Made by a program: the position numbers and the translations under genes. From Deltaproteobacteria bacterium (GTDB lineage: Bacteria; Myxococcota_A; UBA9042; PHBI01): a DNA stretch of 64,000 nt. The notes beneath the pieces were generated by a model that was not told where the DNA came from, did no database searches, and saw nothing but the letters and a program-made list of their open reading frames with translations. Location of the stretch: NCBI GenBank assembly GCA_011526585.1, contig WYBB01000054.1:1-64000 (forward strand), given 5' to 3'. This document shows positions 33,853 to 44,241 of the stretch, one piece after another; the stretch's first letter is position 1, and every line of letters begins with the position of its first letter.

Positions 33853-35367
33853 TCAATCGCTGGGCACGGGCAGGCGCATCGTCACGGTCGAGCCGACACC
33901 GGGCGCGCTCTCGATGCGCAGCGTGCCGCGGTGTCCGACCACGATGCCGTGCGCGATGGTCAGGCCGAGGCCCATGCCCTCGTTGACGGCGCGCGTGGTG
34001 AAGAAGGGATCGAAGACGTGCGCGAGGGCTTCGGGAGAGATCCCGACGCCGTCATCGCGCACGCGCAGCACGATCTCGGCGCCCTCGTGCGCGAGCTCGA
34101 TCACGATGTGGTTGGCAGAGGCGGGGCGCTCGGGCGGCATCGCCTGGAGCGCGTTCTCGATGAGGTTCGTCAGGACCTGCGCGAGCTGGGTGGCGCTGCC
34201 GGCGACCTCGGGCACCGGCGCGAGGCGAAGCTCGAGCTGGGACCTGATGCTGATCGGGCCGGCGAGCACGCGCACGACGCGATCGACGACCTCGCGCAGA
34301 TCGACGCGGTGGGCCGCGCCGGTGTCGGCGCGCACGAGCTGGCCGATCTCCTCGATGATCTGGCGGATGCGCTCGGCGCCGTCGCGCGCGTCGGCCAGCA
34401 TCTCGTCGATCTCGGCGGTCGTCTCGCCGGCGATCGCGGGGCGCTCGAGGATCAGGCGGTCGACCGCGTGGCGCACGAGCTCGAGGTTGCCGTAGACCGC
34501 AGAGAGGGGATTGGCGATCTCGTGGGCGACGCCCGCGGCGATCCGTCCGAGCGAGACCATGCGCTCGGAGAGGCGCAGCTGGAGCTCGCGCTGGCGTTGT
34601 GCGGTCACGTCGCGCGCGACGAAGACGACGCCGCGCACGACGCCGCTGTGGTCGCGCTCGGGGCGAAACTGCAGCGCGAAGCGGCGCTTGGCGCCGGCGT
34701 GCTCGACCTCCTGCTCGAGCGCTCGCGGCTCGCCGGACGCGAGCACGGCGTTGAGGGTCGTGAGCAGACCGCTGGCGACCGCGGGCGGCACGATCTCGAC
34801 GATCGAGCGCCCATGCAGGGGCTCGTCCGGTGCGCCGAGCGCGCGCAGCTCGCGCTCACCGAGGCGGTTGATGAAGTCGATCGTGAGGTCGCGGCCGATC
34901 CCGGCGATGGCGACGTCGACCGAGTCGAGCAGGAGCTCGAGGCGCTCGGCGCTGGCGCGGGCGCGCTCTTCGGCGAAGCGCAGGGCGGTGACCTCGCGCG
35001 AGATCCCGATCACGTAGAGCGGGCGGCCGTCGTCGCCGGGCTCCGGGTGGTAGGAGATGTCGAAGACCGTCGCGGCGCCGTTGTCGCGGCGGTGACCGCG
35101 CACCTCGATCCGCGTCGGCTCGCCGGTCGCGAAGACGCTGGCGATGGCGGCCTGCATGCGCGCGGCGTTGGCGGTGGTCATCGGGAGCTCGTCGTAGCGC
35201 CGGCCGAGGATCTGGTCGCGCGGGATCCGCAAGAAGGCGGCGACGCGCTCGTTGCAGTAGACGTGGCGAAGCCCGGGTTCGAAGACCGCGATCAGATCGG
35301 TCGAGGTCTCGATGAGCCGAAAGAGGCTCGCGCTCAAGCGCTCGCCGTCGGGGAGCGGCGAGCTCAT
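33853..35367 (-). CDS. Soluble PAS-PAS sensor histidine kinase
   Basis: The product has 504 residues and no membrane segment. Two PAS domains: about 15-135 (LIAVFEPGLRHVYCNERVA, ending VIGISREVTALRFAEE) and 140-265 (VAIAGIGRDLTIDFINRLG, ending VFVARDVTAQRQ). The H-box GVAHEIANPLSAVYGNLEL has the phosphorylated His near residue 282. The N-box is NLIENALQAM, G1 is DDGVGISP, the F-box is FDPFFTT and G2 is GMGLGLTIA. No response regulator is adjacent. It is the last gene of a four-gene operon whose other products are exported. The start overlaps the heparinase-like gene by 4 bases, so the kinase is made with those proteins and may monitor their effect. Confidence 0.92.
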   Translation of the reverse strand: MSSPLPDGERLSASLFRLIETSTDLIAVFEPGLRHVYCNERVAAFLRIPRDQILGRRYDELPMTTANAARMQAAIASVFATGEPTRIEVRGHRRDNGAATVFDISYHPEPGDDGRPLYVIGISREVTALRFAEERARASAERLELLLDSVDVAIAGIGRDLTIDFINRLGERELRALGAPDEPLHGRSIVEIVPPAVASGLLTTLNAVLASGEPRALEQEVEHAGAKRRFALQFRPERDHSGVVRGVVFVARDVTAQRQRELQLRLSERMVSLGRIAAGVAHEIANPLSAVYGNLELVRHAVDRLILERPAIAGETTAEIDEMLADARDGAERIRQIIEEIGQLVRADTGAAHRVDLREVVDRVVRVLAGPISIRSQLELRLAPVPEVAGSATQLAQVLTNLIENALQAMPPERPASANHIVIELAHEGAEIVLRVRDDGVGISPEALAHVFDPFFTTRAVNEGMGLGLTIAHGIVVGHRGTLRIESAPGVGSTVTMRLPVPSD

Positions 35368-38300
35368 CGCGGGAGGCGCCGCGCGCGCCGCGAACGGAGG
35401 GCGGCAAGGAGGATGAGCGACAACGGCGCGATCGCGTCCAGGCCGCCGCCCGCGCAGCCGTCGTCGTCGTCACCGGCGATCTTCTGGACATCCGACGGTC
35501 CGAGCTCGAGGCCGTCATCGTCCTGGGTGGCGTCCGACGTGTCGGTTGCGTCGGGCGCGTCGGGCGGATCCGGATCGGGCGTCGTCGTGTCCGCGGTGGG
35601 CTCGGGATCGGCTTCGGGATCGGGCTCCGGCGCGGGCTCGGGGCCGAGCTCTCCGGGATCGCCGTCGGCCTCCGGGCCGGGCTCGAGCTCGTCTTCGACG
35701 GGCGGCGGCTCGACGAGCTCGGGGCCGGGCTCCGGCTCGACGACGATGAGAGCGCACGCGCCGTCGACGCAGACCATGTCGTCGGGGCAGGCGAGCGGCT
35801 CGTTCAGGCAGGCGCCATCGCCTTCGGCGTCGCAGCGATCGACCGTGCAGGGGTCGTCGTCGTCGCAGTCGACCGGGTCGCCGACACAGACGCCGTCCTC
35901 GCAGCGATCGCCGTCGCTGCAGCGATCGCCGTCGTCGCACGGGGTCCCGTCGTCGGCGACCCGCGAGGTGCAGCCGAGGCCGAGCTCGCAGCCATCGACG
36001 GTGCACGGATCGCCGTCGTCGCAGACGAGGCCATCACCGACGCAGGCGCCGGCGCGGCAACGATCGGCGGTGGTGCAGGCGTTGCCGTCGTCGCAGCTCA
36101 GGTCGTCGGCAAGCGCGGTGGACACGCAGCCCAGCGTGGGGTCGCAGCGATCGGTAGTGCACGGGTTGCCGTCGTCACAGGATAGCGGGGAGCCGCCGCA
36201 GAGGCCGGCGGCGCAGCGGTCGTCCTCGGTGCAGCGCAGGCCGTCGTCACAGACGACCTCGGGGCCGAGCGGGGTGTGCACGCAGCCGGTCGCGGGCGAG
36301 CAGCTGTCGGCGGTGCAGGGGTCGTCATCGTCGCAGGCGATGGGCTCACCGGTGCACTCGGCGCCGACGCAGAGATCGCCGCCGGTGCAGGCGTCGCCGT
36401 CGTCGCAGCCGCCGCCGTCGAGGAGACCGGTGACGACGCAGCCGGTGGTCGACGAGCACGCCTCCTGGGTGCAGGGGTTGCCGTCGTCGCAAGCGACGAG
36501 CACGCCGGCGCAGCTCGCGCCCTGACAGCGATCGTCCGAGGTGCAGAGGTCGCCGTCGTCGCAGCTCTGGCCGTCGCGCGCGGTGTGCTGGCAGCCGAGT
36601 TCGGGGTCGCAGGTGTCGGCGGTGCAGACGAGATCGTCGTCACAATCGCGCGGGTCGCCGAGGCACTGACCGCCCTGGCAGCGATCGGCGGTCGTGCACA
36701 GGTCGCCGTCGTCGCAGCTCGGGTTGCCGCCGACCGGGGCGTGTGCGCAGGCGCCGGTCGTGGCGGTGCAGGAGTCACTCGTGCAGGGGTTGGCGTCGTC
36801 GCAGCGGGTCGCGGCGTCGAGGCACTCGCACACATCGCCGACGCCGTCGCCGTCGCTGTCGAGCTGATTCGGGTTGGCGACGCTCGGGCAGTTGTCGGCG
36901 ACGCCGCAGTAGAGATCGCCGTCGGGATCGGGGCCGCTGCCCGAAAGACAGGGCAGCGCCTCGACGACGAGGGTGCCGGTGCCGAGCGCGCTGAAGCTCA
37001 GGCGCGCGCCGCTCTGCGAAAAGCCCGCGGTGATGGGCACACCCTCGAGGAAGGCGCGGTGGGGGCGCGTGGGATCGAGGCCGGGCAGGCCGTCGAGCAC
37101 GAGCGCGACCGGGGTCGCGCGATCGGCGGAGAGCTCGGCGACGAAGGCGCCGGTGCCGGGCGTGAGCGCGAGCGTGACCGGGGCGGAGCTCTCGACGAGC
37201 AGCGCGCCGACCTCGAGGCGTGTCACCTGGACGAGGGCGAGCCCGGTGAGCACGCCGCCCTCGCGGCGCACGATGGCGGCGAGGCCCTGCCCGCTGACGC
37301 CTTCGCCGGCGAGATCGCCGCCGTTGGACATCAGCGCGGTGTCCTGGACGAGGCCGGAGGTGATGGTGGCGACGGCGTTCTGGCCGCTGCCGTGCGCGGT
37401 GACGGCGCGGCCCTGGGTGTTGGAGGGGTGGACCTGCAGGACGCTGATGAAGGCGGCGGTGGAAGCGTTGCGACCGACGAGCACGCCGTCGATCTTCTCT
37501 TCCTGGTTCCAGGCCGGCGCGTAGAGGCTGGCGTTGTCGGCGGCGGAGAGCGCGCCGGTGCCGACGACGTCGAGATCGAGGCGGTGGGGGGCGACGCCCT
37601 GGGGCGCGACGCCGGCCCAGCTGTAGCCCTTGAGCGAGGCGGTGTCGCTGCGCGTGGTGCGCGCGCCGCGGCCGCGCCACGAGACCTCGAAGGACTTGGC
37701 GAAGGTCGAGGCGAAGCGATCGAGCACGACGACGTAGGCGTGATCGATCATCGCGACGATGCGCGTGACCTCGCGGGTGTCGAAGTAGACCTGGGTGAGG
37801 GTCGTGCGCGCGAGGTCGGCGAAGTGGTTGGCGCGGGCACCTTCGTCCTCGCTGTCGAGGCGATCGGTGAAGGTGACGTTGGAGGCGTCGACGATGAAGG
37901 GCGCGCCGCGATTGACGAGCGGGATGTTCTTGGCGAGCACGCTGAGGTAGGTCGCGCGGTTGGCGGACGAGGTGACCTGTGGCCCGCCGCTGGCCGTCGG
38001 CACGGCGAGGACCTGGTGGTGGTGCAGCACGAGGTCGAGCGGGTTGCGCATGTTGTGGCGGCTCTGGATGAGCTCGCTGGTGGCGTGGTCGCGCGCGGTG
38101 ATCGAGGTGACCTGGAGGGCGCTGGCGTCCCAGCCCGAGCGCAGCGCGACGAGGCGCGCGTCGGGCGGCAGGGTGCGGGTGATGGGACCGCTCGGCGGCA
38201 CGGCGACGCTGGAGAGGTCGGCGAGGATGAAGCGGGTGACGTCGTGGAGCTGTTGGTTCTCGAAGTTCTCGGTGATCTTGGGGCTCTGCTCCCAGGCCCA

Positions 38301-39332
38301 GAGCATGGTCGGCGCGAGATCGGGATAGGCCGAGGCCATCGCATTCCAGGGGAGCGTATTGGCGAGCCCCTCCTCGAAGGGCGGCGCGCTGCCGTCGGGC
38401 TGGCGCCAGGCGAGAGAGGCGGTGACGAAGGGGCGCAGCGCGGCGTGCCAGTCGACGCCGGCGGCGTTGTCGACGTGCCAGGCGGTGGGCCAGAGGTTGG
38501 CGAGCGAGTAGTTGAGGTACCAGACGCTCTCGCTGAACCAGCCGGTGGTGCTGGCGACGACGTCGAGCGACTCGTTGAGGAAGGTCATGCCGCTGGCGAG
38601 CCAGCTCGCGGCCGAGGGGTGCTCGGGCAGGGCGAGCGCGGTGGTGATGAGGGCGCTACCGCCCTTGATGCCCCAGTTGTCGCGGTGGCCGGAGATCCCG
38701 ATGGCGCCGGTGAGGTTCCAGTCGTTGCGCAGCGCCTCGGCCCAGTCGGCGAGCACGTCCTGCATCTTCTTCAGCGCCTCGTCGGACAGACCACTGCCGC
38801 GCAGCATGTCGTAGCCCTCGGCGAGGGACTGCAGGCGCGAGGAGTCCTGCAGCACGTTGATCGCGTCGGCGGGCGGGAAGCTCAGCTCGAGGAGCGAGTC
38901 GACGGCCTCGCGCGTGCCGACCCCGGAGAAGGCGGCGACCGCGACGTCGCGATAGGTGGCGAAGGTGTTGGGCGGGGTCTGGCCGAGCACGTGGAGGAGC
39001 GCGGCGGCCTTGACGAGCTTGCTGCACGTGTCGTCGTCGGCGGCGTCGATCGTCCCGAGGCGCTGATCGACGTAGCTCTTGAAGGCGTTGAAGAAGCCGA
39101 CCGTGCGTGGGTGGGAGACGCGCGCCTTGAGCGCGGTGAGCTGGGCGGGATCGGCGCCGTCGAACCACAGGTGCGGTGTGGTGGGAGGCGCGGGCAGCGT
39201 GAGCGGCGGCACCTGGAGGCCGGCGCGGGCCGATGAGGTGAGGGCGAACAGGAGCGCGAGCGTCGTGAAGGCACTCACGAGACGAGGCGCGGGGGTGCCG
39301 AGGGAGAGTGGGTCGACCGTCTTGTTCGTCAT
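35364..39332 (-). CDS. Secreted heparinase II/III-like protein with Cys-repeat tail and MYXO-CTERM-like anchor
   Basis: The product has 1322 residues. It begins with a signal peptide (LVSAFTTLALLFALTSSARA). Residues to about 850 look like an alpha-toroid plus beta-sandwich polysaccharide-lyase body: ISGHRDNWGIKGGSALITT, DGSAPPFEEGLANTLPW, SRHNMRNPLDLVLHHHQV. One thrombospondin-3-type repeat follows (PDPDGDLYCGVADNCP and DSDGDGVGDVCEC). Then come about nine repeats of the form CDDGNPCTxDxCxxxxGC, similar to the Dictyostelium-type Cys repeat. A Glu/Pro/Asp linker and a C-terminal tail with a Gly-Cys motif, a hydrophobic stretch and RSRRARR resemble MYXO-CTERM. Lyase activity is inferred from overall pattern only. 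The start overlaps the upstream lipoprotein stop by 4 bases. Confidence 0.75.
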   Translation of the reverse strand: MTNKTVDPLSLGTPAPRLVSAFTTLALLFALTSSARAGLQVPPLTLPAPPTTPHLWFDGADPAQLTALKARVSHPRTVGFFNAFKSYVDQRLGTIDAADDDTCSKLVKAAALLHVLGQTPPNTFATYRDVAVAAFSGVGTREAVDSLLELSFPPADAINVLQDSSRLQSLAEGYDMLRGSGLSDEALKKMQDVLADWAEALRNDWNLTGAIGISGHRDNWGIKGGSALITTALALPEHPSAASWLASGMTFLNESLDVVASTTGWFSESVWYLNYSLANLWPTAWHVDNAAGVDWHAALRPFVTASLAWRQPDGSAPPFEEGLANTLPWNAMASAYPDLAPTMLWAWEQSPKITENFENQQLHDVTRFILADLSSVAVPPSGPITRTLPPDARLVALRSGWDASALQVTSITARDHATSELIQSRHNMRNPLDLVLHHHQVLAVPTASGGPQVTSSANRATYLSVLAKNIPLVNRGAPFIVDASNVTFTDRLDSEDEGARANHFADLARTTLTQVYFDTREVTRIVAMIDHAYVVVLDRFASTFAKSFEVSWRGRGARTTRSDTASLKGYSWAGVAPQGVAPHRLDLDVVGTGALSAADNASLYAPAWNQEEKIDGVLVGRNASTAAFISVLQVHPSNTQGRAVTAHGSGQNAVATITSGLVQDTALMSNGGDLAGEGVSGQGLAAIVRREGGVLTGLALVQVTRLEVGALLVESSAPVTLALTPGTGAFVAELSADRATPVALVLDGLPGLDPTRPHRAFLEGVPITAGFSQSGARLSFSALGTGTLVVEALPCLSGSGPDPDGDLYCGVADNCPSVANPNQLDSDGDGVGDVCECLDAATRCDDANPCTSDSCTATTGACAHAPVGGNPSCDDGDLCTTADRCQGGQCLGDPRDCDDDLVCTADTCDPELGCQHTARDGQSCDDGDLCTSDDRCQGASCAGVLVACDDGNPCTQEACSSTTGCVVTGLLDGGGCDDGDACTGGDLCVGAECTGEPIACDDDDPCTADSCSPATGCVHTPLGPEVVCDDGLRCTEDDRCAAGLCGGSPLSCDDGNPCTTDRCDPTLGCVSTALADDLSCDDGNACTTADRCRAGACVGDGLVCDDGDPCTVDGCELGLGCTSRVADDGTPCDDGDRCSDGDRCEDGVCVGDPVDCDDDDPCTVDRCDAEGDGACLNEPLACPDDMVCVDGACALIVVEPEPGPELVEPPPVEDELEPGPEADGDPGELGPEPAPEPDPEADPEPTADTTTPDPDPPDAPDATDTSDATQDDDGLELGPSDVQKIAGDDDDGCAGGGLDAIAPLSLILLAALRSRRARRLPR

Positions 39333-40255
39333 CGTTCGTCGCAGCCGCCGCCCGGGCACTTCGTCTTGCAGGTCGCCGAGTCGGCGCAGTCCTGCACGCA
39401 CTTGCCACCGGCGCAGAGCATCTCGCACTGGGCGCCGGGCGCGCAACGCTGAGGGCAGCGACCGCTCGGGCAGCTGAAGTTGCACTTGGCGCCGATGGCG
39501 CAGAGCTGCTCGCAGTCGCCGGAGTTGCAGACGAAGGTGCAGTGCCCGCCGGCGCCACAGGTCTGCTTGCACTTGCCGCCGGCGCACTTGCCTTCGCAGG
39601 TCTGACCGTCGCGGCAGGTCTGGGCGCAGCCGCCGGAGGGACAGTCGAAGGTGCGCGGCGGTGGGGGTGGCGCGACCGGCGGCGTGACGTCGGGCGGCGC
39701 CGGGGCGACGGCGCTCGTGTCGCTCGTCGCGTCGGGCGGGTCCGCGGGCGCGGTGTCGACGCCCTGGCTCGCCTTGGTATCAGCAGGACCTGCATCCGCG
39801 GCGCGGCCATCGGCGCCGAGCACGTCCGCGCCGGGCGCGGCGGCGGCGACGTCCTCGACGTGCATGTCGACGCCGCCCGTGACCTCGCTGTTCGTGACCC
39901 CGGTGTCGGTGTCGTCGGGCCGACTGTCGTCGATGTTCGCGTCGTCGCTGTCGTCGGTCCGCGTGTCTTCGGTGCTGGCGACGTCGCCGTGCGTGTCTTC
40001 GGCGCTCGTGACCTCGCCGGGGTGCGCGGCGCCGTCTTCGCTCGCTGCGTCTTCGCTGTTGGCGACCTCGCCGGCGTCGGCGGTGGCGTCGGGCTCGTCG
40101 GACGCCGGGATGGGGTCGGCGGCCTGGGCGACGACGGTCGGCTCGGGAGGGGCGCCGCCGAGCAGGCGCGCGTCGACGTCGTCGCGGCTGCACGCGACCG
40201 CGCACGACGCCAGGATGAACATGGCCCAGGCAGCGCGACGATCGATCACTGGCAT
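39329..40255 (-). CDS. Cys-rich lipoprotein with acidic linker
   Basis: The product has 308 residues. Lipoprotein signal peptide: MFILASCAVAC, with the lipidated Cys at about residue 22. About 160 residues of Asp/Glu/Thr/Ala-rich linker follow, with repeated SEDTxxDVASTEDT-like steps. The C-terminal 100 residues carry about two dozen cysteines in a CxxGGKCxQTC-type repeat, presumably disulfide-bonded. Function unknown; a surface-exposed stalked domain is likely. The start lies inside the 3-prime end of the upstream lipoprotein gene (10-base overlap) and the stop overlaps the heparinase-like start by 4 bases. Longer in-frame starts exist, but this start places the signal peptide correctly. Confidence 0.8.
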   Translation of the reverse strand: MPVIDRRAAWAMFILASCAVACSRDDVDARLLGGAPPEPTVVAQAADPIPASDEPDATADAGEVANSEDAASEDGAAHPGEVTSAEDTHGDVASTEDTRTDDSDDANIDDSRPDDTDTGVTNSEVTGGVDMHVEDVAAAAPGADVLGADGRAADAGPADTKASQGVDTAPADPPDATSDTSAVAPAPPDVTPPVAPPPPPRTFDCPSGGCAQTCRDGQTCEGKCAGGKCKQTCGAGGHCTFVCNSGDCEQLCAIGAKCNFSCPSGRCPQRCAPGAQCEMLCAGGKCVQDCADSATCKTKCPGGGCDER

Positions 40256-41646
40256 GTCGGCAGCTTCATCGGCGGCACGAGCATGACGCCTTCGGGCAGG
40301 GTCTCGTAGCGCGTCGCCGTCGGCGTCGCATAGCGGATCGTCTCGGCGCCGAGCTGGAGATAGAGCGCGCCGTCGCGCCCGTATTGCGCGGCGGCGGCGC
40401 CCTCGGCGTTGGCCAGGCCCTCGGCGCTGCCGGCCTGCAGGTCGAGGCGGTCGATCCAGTGGCGCAGGACCGGCCCTTCGTCGGTGCACTTCATGCGGAC
40501 CGCGACCATGACCGCGTGGGTCTGGTCGGCGTTGAAGAAGAGCGAGTGGTGGTTGGCGATGGAGTGTCCGCTCTGCATGGTGATCTCGCGCCCGTCGGGC
40601 AGGTGGACGCTGCGTCCTTTGTGTGACCAGCCGGGCGGGTGGTACGCGACCAGCAGCGAGCCGTCGGGGTTGACGCGGAGCACCGGGCGGTCGGGCAGGC
40701 TCTGGTCCTCGGAGCGCACGAGCCCGCCGGCGCGCAGGTCGCGCCAGGCGCTCTTGGTGGTGTTGAGGCGGATGCGCACGCCACCGTCGGTGCCGGCGGC
40801 CTCGATGGTGCCGAGGTTGTCGTGGGTGAGCTCGGCGCGGCGCGGCGCTTCACCCGCGGGTGACAGCGGCGTGACGAGCACGCGTGCGCCTTCGAAGAGG
40901 GGCGGCAGGTCGACGGTGGGCGTGGCGACGATGATGATCGCCTGCTGGCGCTCGACGTCGACGAAACCCGAGAACGCGTCATCGATGATCTCCATCGCGG
41001 GCACGAAGCGCTTGGTCTCGTGCACCCAGACCCCCGGGCGCAGGAGCTGGCCCTGCTTGCCCTGCGCCTCGGAGATCATCGTCTGGCTGCGCTCGCGCCA
41101 GGCGACCGCGGGCGTGCCGACGCGCGTCGCCTGCTCCCAGACCTTCTCGAGCTTGTCGATGCGCGCCTCGAGCTCGGCGTTGAGCTCCGAACGGCGGAGG
41201 TTGCCGAGGTCCTGGTCCTCGAGCGCGGCGCGCTTGAAGCGCGGCAGGTCCCGCACCAGGACGTGCGTGAGCTCGGCGAGCGCGGCGTCGAGGTCGCCCA
41301 GGCGCGAGTGCGCGCAGGCGAGGTTGTAGCGCGCGAGATCGTACTCGCTGACGATCGAGACCGCCTCCTCGAAGTGGGGACGCGACCCGGCCCAGTCGCT
41401 GCGCTCGTGCTTCTGCCAGCCGAGCGTGTTGGCCTTGAAGGCCCGATCCGGCGGCTCGGGCGGCACCACCTCCCAGCCGATCTCGGCGAGGCTCACCTGC
41501 CAGCCCTTCGGCGCGGGCGGCTCGGGCCGCGGCGGCGGCGTCACGGGGCGCGGCTCGGGCGTGGGCTCGGGCGGCGGCTCGACCTGCTGGCTGCCGCAAG
41601 CGACGAGCAGTGCCACGGCGCACAGCGCGATGGGGGCCGACTTCAT
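40246..41646 (-). CDS. Lipoprotein with TPR-like segment, function unknown
   Basis: The product has 466 residues. Lipobox ALLVACGSQ gives a lipidated Cys at residue 17, followed by a Pro/Glu-rich linker of about 30 residues. Residues 70-130 resemble a TPR pair (FKANTLGWQKHERSDWAGSRPHFEEA type). The remainder looks beta-rich, with YHPPGWSHKGRSVHLPDG and LRVNPDGSLLVAY, perhaps a propeller. A good Shine-Dalgarno (GAGGAGGA) precedes ATG 41646. It is the first gene of the four-gene operon lipoprotein, Cys-rich lipoprotein, heparinase-like protein and histidine kinase, joined by overlaps of 10, 4 and 4 bases. Confidence 0.8.
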   Translation of the reverse strand: MKSAPIALCAVALLVACGSQQVEPPPEPTPEPRPVTPPPRPEPPAPKGWQVSLAEIGWEVVPPEPPDRAFKANTLGWQKHERSDWAGSRPHFEEAVSIVSEYDLARYNLACAHSRLGDLDAALAELTHVLVRDLPRFKRAALEDQDLGNLRRSELNAELEARIDKLEKVWEQATRVGTPAVAWRERSQTMISEAQGKQGQLLRPGVWVHETKRFVPAMEIIDDAFSGFVDVERQQAIIIVATPTVDLPPLFEGARVLVTPLSPAGEAPRRAELTHDNLGTIEAAGTDGGVRIRLNTTKSAWRDLRAGGLVRSEDQSLPDRPVLRVNPDGSLLVAYHPPGWSHKGRSVHLPDGREITMQSGHSIANHHSLFFNADQTHAVMVAVRMKCTDEGPVLRHWIDRLDLQAGSAEGLANAEGAAAAQYGRDGALYLQLGAETIRYATPTATRYETLPEGVMLVPPMKLPTCQ

Positions 41647-41755
41647 GGTCTCCTCCTCTCCACCGAATCGGACATGAAGACGCTACACCAGCCTCCCCGC
41701 CCACGCCACCCGGGCAAAATGCAACTATTCTGATAACTTCTGACCGACAGACAAG

Positions 41756-41783
41756 TTGACAGTCGGATACCCCGGCTTATGCT
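41756..41783 (+). promoter_or_regulatory. Sigma-70-type promoter of mscL
   Basis: A perfect TTGACA (41756-41761), a 16-base spacer and TATGCT (41778-41783, four of six) lie in a locally AT-rich stretch. The predicted start near 41790 gives a leader of about 24 bases with GAGGAGG at 41801-41807 before ATG 41814. Confidence 0.7.
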
Positions 41784-41813
41784 GCGGCCTCACACCATCA
41801 GAGGAGGTTCACG

Positions 41814-42215
41814 ATGCTCAAGGGATTCAAGGATTTCATCTTCCGAGGCAACGTCGTCGAGCTGGCCGTCGCGGTCATCATCGGCGGCGCGTTCGGCGCC
41901 ATCGTCAAGTCGCTCGTCGAAGACGTCTTCACGCCGCTCATCGGCATGCTGGTCGGCAAGCCCGACTTCTCGAGCATCGTGATCGGCGCCGATGCGGAGG
42001 GCAAGGGCGGCATCATGCTCGGCAACTTCCTCAACGCGACGATCTCGTTCCTGCTGGTCGCGCTGGCGGTCTATCTCTTCATCGTGCTGCCGCTCAAGCG
42101 CTACCAGGAGTCGCAGAAGGCGAAGGCCGCCGCCGCCGCCGCCCCCGCGGCCCCGCCCGAGCCCTCCGAGGAGGTGAAGCTCCTGCGCGAGATCCGCGAC
42201 TCCCTCAAGAAGTAG
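41814..42215 (+). CDS. mscL: Large-conductance mechanosensitive channel MscL
   Basis: The 133-residue inner-membrane pore opens under membrane tension and releases solutes on osmotic downshock. The N-terminus MLKGFKDFIFRGNVVELAVA and first helix (VAVIIGGAFGAIVKSLVEDV) are canonical, with the gate-lining glycines intact. A second helix (ATISFLLVALAVYLFIVLPL) and a C-terminal amphipathic bundle (VKLLREIRDSLKK) follow an Ala/Pro-rich linker longer than in E. coli. Length is normal for the family. It is a monocistronic unit with its own promoter, converging on acs. Confidence 0.97.
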   Translation: MLKGFKDFIFRGNVVELAVAVIIGGAFGAIVKSLVEDVFTPLIGMLVGKPDFSSIVIGADAEGKGGIMLGNFLNATISFLLVALAVYLFIVLPLKRYQESQKAKAAAAAAPAAPPEPSEEVKLLREIRDSLKK

Positions 42216-42220
42216 CTCGC

Positions 42221-42234
42221 CGGGTCGCGACCCG
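42221..42234. terminator. Palindrome between convergent mscL and acs
   Basis: CGGGTCGCGACCCG is a perfect 14-base palindrome in the 20-base gap between the two stop codons. It could terminate transcription from both sides, but no T-tract follows on either strand, so an intrinsic terminator is not certain. Confidence 0.4.
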
Positions 42235-42235
42235 C

Positions 42236-44185
<1,950 letters not shown>

Positions 44186-44213
44186 GACGCTTACCTCCGG
44201 ACGGGAAGGGAGG

Positions 44214-44241
44214 CTAACATCATCCCGAAGCGGGCTGTCAA
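44214..44241 (-). promoter_or_regulatory. Candidate promoter of acs
   Basis: On the minus strand a perfect TTGACA (44241-44236) is followed after 16 bases by TGTTAG (44219-44214), preceded by TG as in extended -10 promoters. The -35 box overlaps the stop codon of the regulator gene. The -10 box is poor, so this is tentative. Confidence 0.4.

Noticed and set aside
36276..39236. 986-codon plus-strand frame opposite the heparinase-like gene
   Set aside because: Low-complexity Ala/Gly/Val/Arg sequence with no motif; the opposite strand encodes a coherent secreted protein within an overlapping operon.
35364..39587. Longer 1407-codon reading of the heparinase-like gene
   Set aside because: The extra 85 codons lie inside the upstream Cys-rich lipoprotein gene in another frame; the ATG at 39332 gives a signal peptide and an ATGA overlap.
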